Positions 37,545 through 43,478 of a stretch of DNA of 43,478 nt are shown here, piece by piece (the first letter of the stretch is position 1; each line of letters opens with the position of its first letter). Below the pieces are notes generated by a model. It made no database searches. It was not told the DNA's origin and saw only the letters and a program-made list of their open reading frames with translations. The stretch lies in contig CACHEI010000016.1 in assembly GCA_902578815.1 (NCBI GenBank), forward strand, positions 1-43,478, written 5' to 3'. This DNA comes from an uncultured SAR116 cluster alpha proteobacterium (GTDB lineage: Bacteria; Pseudomonadota; Alphaproteobacteria; Puniceispirillales; Puniceispirillaceae). A program made the position numbers and the translations under genes.

Positions 37545-38435
37545 CTACTCCATTTTATTGAGGAGATCATCAAATTGACTTGTAAGCGCTGAGGAGCTTG
37601 ATTGATGACCCCGGTACCCAGCATTCGTAAGCCCTAGTCTCGCCTTCAGGTCGCTACCGTTCGTAGAGAGCATCCAGCAATCACCAACCTTACTGATAAT
37701 TCCATCATGTTGAAGAGCAATGAGATTATCCGGGGACGTTGTGCCATAAGCGCAAAAATCTAGAAAGGAAATTAGCTCCTCAAGGGTTCCTTCAGGAACA
37801 ATTAGTTTAAATTGGTTAAGCATTGCGCTCACACGAGAAGCTGTAAAATTTGCCCCCTGAATACGGTATAAAATATGGTCAGAGACTGCTTTAGCAATTT
37901 GACTCATTGTACGAATTTGTTCGTCAGTTAACTTTGTCGCCTTTGTGTGGAAAATACAGAATGTACCGAGGACAACACCATCAGGAGTGTTAAGTGGAAA
38001 CCCTGCGTAGGCTGCACCATCAATTGGTGGTTTGGTGATAATTGAGTCAGCAAAGCGTTCATCTGCTGACAAATCATCAACAATGAATGGTGCTGGAGAA
38101 GTTAGCGCAAACTGGCACATAGTCATTTTTTGGGGAATTGGTAGTAGCGGATCCACTGGAAGGCCACTGCCGCCAATCGTGAATTGATTTTCTCCATCAA
38201 GAATATTTACCATGCATTGGCTTGCACCGCTGACCATTTTCCCCAACTCACAAAAAATTTCAAATTCTTGAGCTAAGTCTTGGCCAATGAGTGCGGCTTC
38301 AGCAACTTTTGTGCGGCGCAAATGTTCATTTTTTGGTTTTGGTGGCGGAATGATCTTTTTTGATGTGGCTACGGCAAACCCCATTCGCATAAAGTCCTTA
38401 AAACCATGCGCTTTTATGACTCTTTTCAATGACAA
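37545..38435 (-). CDS. GAF-domain sensor protein, 296 aa
   Basis: A GAF domain spans about residues 50-195: FCELGKMVSGASQCMVNIL, FIVDDLSADERFADS, YAGFPLNTPDGVVLGTFCIFHTKATKLTDEQI. The C-terminal 100 residues are unrecognised, and no kinase, cyclase or HTH output was seen. The ligand is unknown. TTG at 38435 is supported by AGGAGAG six bases upstream. It pairs with the 109-residue gene downstream. Confidence 0.82.
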   Translation of the reverse strand: MSLKRVIKAHGFKDFMRMGFAVATSKKIIPPPKPKNEHLRRTKVAEAALIGQDLAQEFEIFCELGKMVSGASQCMVNILDGENQFTIGGSGLPVDPLLPIPQKMTMCQFALTSPAPFIVDDLSADERFADSIITKPPIDGAAYAGFPLNTPDGVVLGTFCIFHTKATKLTDEQIRTMSQIAKAVSDHILYRIQGANFTASRVSAMLNQFKLIVPEGTLEELISFLDFCAYGTTSPDNLIALQHDGIISKVGDCWMLSTNGSDLKARLGLTNAGYRGHQSSSSALTSQFDDLLNKME

Positions 38436-39174
38436 TCGAACTCTCCTGGCAGGTTTTAGATTACTTTACTTTTTTGGTTGTGCTCTACATTTTACAAAAA
38501 AATGAGCACTCGATGGTTATTTTCTGCTTTTGTAGTGACCACAAATAACACCGTCAGAAAAGCTTCAACATAATCAAAAAGTGACCAGATTGGATTTTTA
38601 ATCACTATAGTTGGTAAACCTAATACCCCACCGCCCGACGTAACAGCACCTGTTTAATACCTATTTTGCAAGCTATAGCGCTTCTCTACTCATTTTTTAT
38701 AAATTCATTTATGTGTAGTGGATCCCGTTCCTTTACCAAAACATTTCTGGTTGAGTACGTAGGTGATGAAAATTAAGTGTCTTATGGAGATTGCTAATGT
38801 AGTCAAAGTAAGACAGTTACGTTAAGGGTCTTGATTTACACCTAGATGAAATCAAGATGAGGTGCGTATACAACATCCTTCTATATCTATGAAGATAAGG
38901 AATTTTGATGTAAAAATTGTCACACAGAGTGGGCCTGTTAACGATGAATAACTTATACTAAAATGCCCAATATGCAAATGTTGCTGACCCTTTGAGTGCC
39001 AATTAAAGGAACCATTATTCTCCACCAGCACCCTGTATTCATGTTCATTGGTGATAAGTAAAAATTAATTTTACTAATAGATAAGGTGCCAATTAAAACG
39101 GCCGCTATTTTTACGTTGATTCAGTACTGGATCAACGATCTATGGTGGTATTTGTTAAAAAATCTATTGGTTAA
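38436..39174. other. AT-rich stretch without a supported gene
   Basis: About 740 bases with no gene or RNA recognised. Confidence 0.5.
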
Positions 39175-39363
39175 TTAAAACCAGGTCAGCGGATTCCACC
39201 AATCCACGTCATCTGCACCATCAGTTTGATTGTTCTCCACCTCGACGGTCTCAGCACTTTCCCCAATTTTAGCCCAATCAGGCATAATTGAGTTATAACT
39301 TGCGCAACTCGCCAAAGAGAAAATTGCTACAGAAATTAGCGCCAATTTGAATATTTTTAACAT
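39175..39363 (-). CDS. Small lipoprotein, 62 aa
   Basis: It has an N-terminal basic signal with a hydrophobic core and a lipobox (FSLASCAS), predicting lipidation at Cys20. The mature part is acidic and ends with aromatic residues (WWNPLTWF). The ATG follows AGGAGAT at the right spacing. The function is unknown. Confidence 0.75.
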   Translation of the reverse strand: MLKIFKLALISVAIFSLASCASYNSIMPDWAKIGESAETVEVENNQTDGADDVDWWNPLTWF

Positions 39364-39824
39364 TCCAAAAATCTCCTAAACCCCTTGTTAGAGGTTACAC
39401 TCTCTTTAAAAAAGCAATCAATTAACCTTATCAGCATAACTCAAGCCCGCAAGCAAACTCAATGGCTACTGCGTCGTAATGAAATCACAGGTCCTCATGG
39501 GCCTCAATTTTCTGCATCTACTTAGCAAGTACATCCATGTAATTGCCATTGTTATAAGCATGACCAATGCCTCTTGTTTCCATTCTGCAAAGGTATCAAT
39601 GATTTGGATATTTGGATAATGAAATTGGTAAACGGCTTTTTCCAATTTGACGCAAGAGACTCTGATAAATTGACTGTGGAATAGAAAATAAGCGCTTGAC
39701 CTCGGTAAATTAAGTGGTTGTGTAAACAAGGCTCAATTAAACGTCATCTGGACCGGCTACCTATTGAAAACTAAATATTCAGTATACATTTCCGAATTCT
39801 ACCAATTCTAAAAGAGGTCTATTA
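39364..39824. other. Stretch with a possible gene remnant
   Basis: About 460 bases. On the minus strand near 39436-39569 a frame reads GIGHAYNNGNYMDVLAK, TAG, MQKIEAHEDL, TGA, FHYDAVAIEFACGLELC. This is protein-like but broken only by two in-frame stops, and no family is recognised. A longer open frame (39466-39729) is the shadow of this or neighbouring sequence. Confidence 0.4.
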
Positions 39825-40289
39825 ATGATACGTCGTGAATTTATAATTGGGACATTGGCGATCTCTTCTTTTTCTAAGAGCGTTTTTGCATCCTCAGATG
39901 TTTTAATTGTGAATCGGACGGAGTCATGCGGTTGCTGTGGTGCGTGGATAGAAAGAATGATCTCGGAAAGTTTCAAAACTGACGTAAACTTTGTAAACGA
40001 TGAAGTTTTGAGGTCAATTAAATCACATTTGGCTATACCTATTGATCTCAGATCATGCCACACGGCAACAATTGGTAGGTATTTTATCGAAGGCCATGTA
40101 CCTGCAGAAGATATCCGCAGGTTGCTTATTGAAAGACCAAAGGCTTTGGGTTTAAGCGTTCCCGGCATGCCCGTCGGTTCTCCCGGTATGGAAATGGGAG
40201 AGAATAAAGAACCATTTGAGACGCTACTTGTTTTGGAAAACGGTGAAACTCAAGTCTTTACAAGTCATACCCCGCAGATATCTGTGTAA
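39825..40289 (+). CDS. DUF411 periplasmic metal-binding protein
   Basis: The 154-residue protein begins with a twin-arginine signal (MIRREFIIGT). It has the DUF411 motifs: SCGCCGAWI (Cys at about 35, 37 and 38), SCHTATIGRYFIEGHVPAEDI and GLSVPGMPVGSPGME. Family members occur with copper-handling genes and are thought to bind a soft metal; that role is inferred. No copper genes are next to it here. Confidence 0.86.
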   Translation: MIRREFIIGTLAISSFSKSVFASSDVLIVNRTESCGCCGAWIERMISESFKTDVNFVNDEVLRSIKSHLAIPIDLRSCHTATIGRYFIEGHVPAEDIRRLLIERPKALGLSVPGMPVGSPGMEMGENKEPFETLLVLENGETQVFTSHTPQISV

Positions 40290-40671
40290 TAACCCAACAA
40301 CAGACTACTTAGACATCACTGTTGGCACGTGTATGGGGCAGGTGAGCGATGATAAATATCTGTATTATGGTAATTTGTAGGGCTGTTAGATGTCATACTT
40401 AATGTTGGTTTATAAAGGTCTTTATCTGTTACACAACTGCACATTCTACCTAAATTGATATCGGTAAGGATCGAGGGTAGGAAAATATGTTCCTGTTGAC
40501 ATGCAAAGTTACGTGCATAAATGTTTCGAATTGCTTGTACGACAGTACAGTTGGCGCATATGATCGGCACGCGACAATTCTCCACCAGCACCGCGTCTTC
40601 TGTCACAATTGAACTACTCAATTGTTTAAAAAGCATATCAATTGCAACGGTCAATATGGGTTGACAATATG
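40290..40671. other. Stretch with an unclear minus-strand frame
   Basis: About 380 bases. A Cys-rich minus frame (40316-40654) contains VLVENCRVPIICANCTVVQ and GRMCSC, possibly from a decayed gene. It has no convincing start and is not called. Confidence 0.4.
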
Positions 40672-40959
40672 TATGTTCGAATTGCTGAAGTCACATCAAC
40701 ATCGGACATGCAATTTAAAATGTTGATGGCCTTTATAGAAAACGTTCTTCTTCCCCGTAACATTAAGGCTGGCCAACTAAGTGGTGAGATATTCAAAACA
40801 TCCAATAATTCTTGCTTTGTAGTGTCTCGCTTTTCATCTAAAGAGGAAGCTGACAAGATCATGCAAATAATGAGATCTGAGATGGAAGAGTTGCGAGGTA
40901 ATAACAGAATTCGCTTTTTAGAGGGAGAGCGCACCTTCAACCTATCTAGGCACGCCTAA
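40672..40959 (+). CDS. Small dimeric alpha/beta-barrel-like protein, 95 aa
   Basis: The protein has a strand-helix-helix-strand pattern (MYVRIAEVTSTSDMQFKMLMAFIENVLLP, NSCFVVSRFSSKEEADKIMQIMRSEMEEL) that resembles the ferredoxin-like dimeric barrel of ABM-type proteins. No catalytic residues stand out. ATG at 40672 was chosen; TTG at 40642 is an alternative. Confidence 0.6.
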   Translation, partial: YVRIAEVTSTSDMQFKMLMAFIENVLLPRNIKAGQLSGEIFKTSNNSCFVVSRFSSKEEADKIMQIMRSEMEELRGNNRIRFLEGERTFNLSRHA

Positions 40960-41639
40960 AAATTTTTCTCGTTAGAGACTTAAATCCTCCCATCTATTTT
41001 GCTCGTACCTCAAGCAAATACCCAGTGCCATATCGTTGGCCAATACCAAATGTTGTCCATTTGTCTATAATGTCAATTATGTCTGGTGGAGACTCAACAT
41101 CCTGAAGCCTGTCACTGAGACTATGCCTCAATCCACATACATGATTGCCAATCGCGGCTTTCATCTATTTGTTTGGTGTAGTGCTGATAGAGTAAGCATT
41201 GCATGTCTGGCCATTACAGTAGCATGAAGAGAAATAGTGTCTATCATGATCTTGTAGCCTTTTTACTACCCAAACAGACGCACCACAAATGATTTATGTC
41301 TCAGACTGCACTAGGTTTTCAATCGTCTTCATGGGTGAGGTTTGGGGCCTATGAATGTTGTAAAAAAATAAGAGCATAGTGTCGTTCATATGAAGCCGTG
41401 TAGCCTGTGCTAAACACATTCCAGGATGCGTAATAAGAGCATGTGGCCAGCGAATCTCATCATCCACAAGCTCACAGGCTTGCTGCCGGTTGATCAATTG
41501 TTCTTGAGTTATGGGCTGTCTGTCTTGGCTGTCGTCCCTTTTAGAAATGTGGGTCTTGGCAAACCCATCAGCACCACTTTTCCCATCACATCATGTGTTT
41601 TCACATTGTAATTAAGGCGTTGTTGTTCGTTTTGATTAG
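40960..41639. other. Stretch between the barrel-like gene and the integrase remnant
   Basis: About 680 bases. The short frames found here are not supported. No tRNA or att-like repeat was seen. Confidence 0.5.
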
Positions 41640-42791
41640 ATGTGGGTAGACCATATGATAGATCATCTTAGCATTAAAATTTACCAGAAGCGTGGCTTCT
41701 ATTACTTCTCTCGCCGTGTGCCTAAAGAAGTACAACATTGCTATGCTAAACGGCTCATCGTGCTTGCTCTGAATACCTGTAGCCGTGCTAAAGCACTTCG
41801 TTACTCACAGGTCATATGTCAGCGATTAGATGAGAAGTGGCTGCTGACGCGCCTTGATGCGATGGGGTTGAGCAATGTGCTTACAAATGATGTGAGTACA
41901 CTAGCTTCCCCTACCCTGTCAGAAGCTGGACAGAAGTACTGGCAGTTGAAGGGTCTTGGTAGGCCAAAGACATCCCACAGAGCCGCTATGCGCAGCGCAC
42001 AGGTTGTTATGAACATACTGGGTGATAGCCCAATCTCTTAATATACCGCTGTTGATACTGGCAAGGTCCTTGATGCACTAATCGGCAAAGGATTAGCAGT
42101 CGTATACGTAAAGCGGTCATTTACCACCATTAAAGCCATCATCAATCTCGCTATTGCTGAACATGGTCTTTATGTACGTAACCCCCACTCTACCATCTAA
42201 ATGCCAGAGGCAGATGGTAAGGAGCGTGTCTCGATACCTGTAGACAAAATCAGACAGATAAAACGGTTATGTATGGAGCATGATGATGACATGCGGTGGC
42301 TGGTTGCATTGAAATCAGACATAGGCATAAGACTGGCTGAAGCAGCAGGGCTTCATCTGGATGACCTCGAACTAGATGACGATATCCCATATGTGTATAT
42401 CAAGCCACATCCTTAGCGGTTCCTGAAGACCAAAGGCAGTCAGAGGCAAGTGCCTTTGGTAGGTGCGTCGCTATGGGCGGCACAGCATATCAAGGCAAAT
42501 GCGTCATCCTGCTTTGCCTTTCCAAGATACGCTGACCATAACCGCTGTAATGCCAACTCAGCGTCCAATGCATTGAACAAATGGATACAAGCTAATTTCA
42601 GAGATGACATTGCGATGCATTGCTTCAGACACGCAATGCGTGACAGGTTAAGAGCCGCCAGCTACCCATCAGAGATGATTGACCAGAGAGGTGGGTGCTC
42701 GTTAGGAAAGGTTAGTAAAGGCTTTGGAGAGGGGTACACAATCTCACAACTGCGTAGCTGGATGCTTGAAATGAATAGAACCCTTTGTTGA
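41640..42791 (+). pseudogene. Tyrosine recombinase/integrase with three in-frame stops
   Basis: One frame runs for 384 codons and is broken only by TAA (42039), TAA (42198) and TAG (42414). The N-terminus looks like a phage-type arm/DUF6538 domain (KRGFYYFSRRVPKEVQ). The catalytic part has SDIGIRLAEAAGL (Arg), LKTKGSQRQVPLVG (Lys), HCFRHAMRDRLRA (His/Arg) and a late GEGYT (Tyr candidate). The position usually GGW(S) reads GGCS. The TAG sits where HPWRRLKTK-type relatives have Trp (TGG). Site-specific recombination is the original function; it is presumably inactive now. Confidence 0.8.
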
Positions 42792-42793
42792 AT

Positions 42794-43119
42794 CTAGCTG
42801 TAATCATATTGAACGACGCATCTATGCGGCGCTACTTTTCCAATCAATCCTGACTTGTTGCCCTTTTCAGTCATGAATTTTGCCCAAATATCATTACAAG
42901 CCTTATAAGACTCTGCGTCTTTGTATTCCAGCCAGTTGCCGACAGTAAATTTGTCATTTTTGTCAAAGACCCTAGTAACATAAATTTCGTCATTCCATTG
43001 GCACGCAATTCGCTTGCTAGAGCATCGGTATGCTTTTCCATAAAGACGAAGAATGCTGTCATCTCGCTTTCGTTTAGGAAATCAATCAGCGTAAAACTGG
43101 TAATAACACCTGTAGACAT
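42794..43119 (-). pseudogene. Frameshifted small gene, about 108 aa when repaired
   Basis: From ATG at 43119 the frame reads MSTGVITSFTLIDFLNESEM through ELRANG. At about 42995 one base is missing. In the next frame NDEIYVTRVFDKNDKFTVGN, WLEYKDAESYKACNDIW and GKVAPHRCVVQYDYS follow, ending at TAG (42794-42796). Joined, it is one well-behaved soluble protein of about 108 residues, with a dimeric-barrel-like pattern. The uncorrected frame would stop at 42871. No family is named. Confidence 0.65.
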
Positions 43120-43478
43120 CTAAAATCCTCTTAAGTATTCCACAACGCTTCAATTACAATGTGTTAAACATGATGTGATGGGGAAAGTAGCGCTGATGGA
43201 GAAGTATGTTTCTCTGTCTAAGCAACATCTCATCGCTGTGATTGAAGGTCAAAGTAAAATCTCACTTGCGTGAATACTCGTCAACACAAATAAATGGTTT
43301 ACCCAGCGGTCTGCCCAAACAAAGTCACACTAATCCTTATCGTTTCTAGTATAGGGAAAGTGTGCATATAGGCGACCGATACGGACCCCTATAAATCCAC
43401 ATAAGTATGACACCTAAATGCCTTATCAATCTCCATCAGACACGTAACTATCATCACTTAACTGCCCACTCAGATATC
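43120..43478. other. Window end without a supported gene
   Basis: About 360 bases. No gene, RNA or repeat was recognised. Confidence 0.5.

Noticed and set aside
39017..39032. 16-base exact repeat (ATTCTCCACCAGCACC) shared with 40577-40592
   Set aside because: Only two copies with unrelated flanks; a match of this length is close to what chance gives in a window of this size.
41221..41300. Possible tRNA-like end (CGCACCA) before the integrase
   Set aside because: No acceptor stem, anticodon arm or T-loop sequence could be assembled.
1..43478. CRISPR arrays, complete insertion sequences, origins and other tRNA genes
   Set aside because: No regularly spaced repeats, transposase genes with terminal repeats or tRNA-like folds were found on reading both strands.

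Overview
The window looks like a chromosomal piece of a marine alphaproteobacterium. The evidence is the alphaproteobacterial division/cell-wall cluster, an alphaproteobacterial type RNase P RNA, and DUF3422, DUF2237, Uup and TerB-DnaJ proteins of the kind found in that class. A SAR116/Puniceispirillum-like relative would fit, especially with the DMSP-lyase-type cupin near 28 kb, but this placement is inference. The genetic code is standard.

Region 1 (1-10.8 kb, all minus strand) is a compact dcw operon read as mraZ-rsmH-ftsL-ftsI-murE-murF-mraY-murD-ftsW-murG, with murG cut by the window edge. Most junctions overlap by 4-11 bases (ATGA type), so translation is probably coupled. Upstream of mraZ is a ladder of TGGGN boxes at 10-bp spacing, the probable MraZ operator. 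Region 2 (11-16 kb) holds an intact FkbM-type methyltransferase, rnpB with a recognisable promoter, a Uup-type ABC-F ATPase and a TerB-DnaJ co-chaperone.

Region 3 (16-25.6 kb) is ordinary core genome. It has tusA, a PlsC-type acyltransferase, a DUF2237 protein, small conserved proteins, a homocysteine S-methyltransferase, a rhodanese with a TPR protein, a periplasmic glutathione peroxidase, a DUF3422 protein and a YheT-like hydrolase. A broken TfoX-domain gene lies among them. A 26-codon ORF with a perfect Shine-Dalgarno and its own terminator is present at 21.2-21.3 kb.

Region 4 (about 25.6-43.5 kb) changes abruptly to AT-rich, gene-poor DNA with long empty stretches. Intact genes include two divergent stand-alone cyclic-nucleotide-binding proteins, the DMSP-lyase-like cupin, a glutathione S-transferase, a small membrane-protein pair, a TPR protein, a GAF protein with a small partner, a lipoprotein, a DUF411 metal-binding protein and a dimeric-barrel-like protein. 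Between them are decayed genes: FkbM methyltransferase, DUF393 thiol-oxidoreductase, a possible acyltransferase, a tyrosine recombinase with three in-frame stops, and a frameshifted small gene. The integrase remnant, the composition and the decay suggest an old genomic island or plastic zone. Several of these genes keep one reading frame and are broken only by nonsense codons, which suggests recent decay by substitution.

No CRISPR array, complete insertion sequence, tRNA or origin was recognised.
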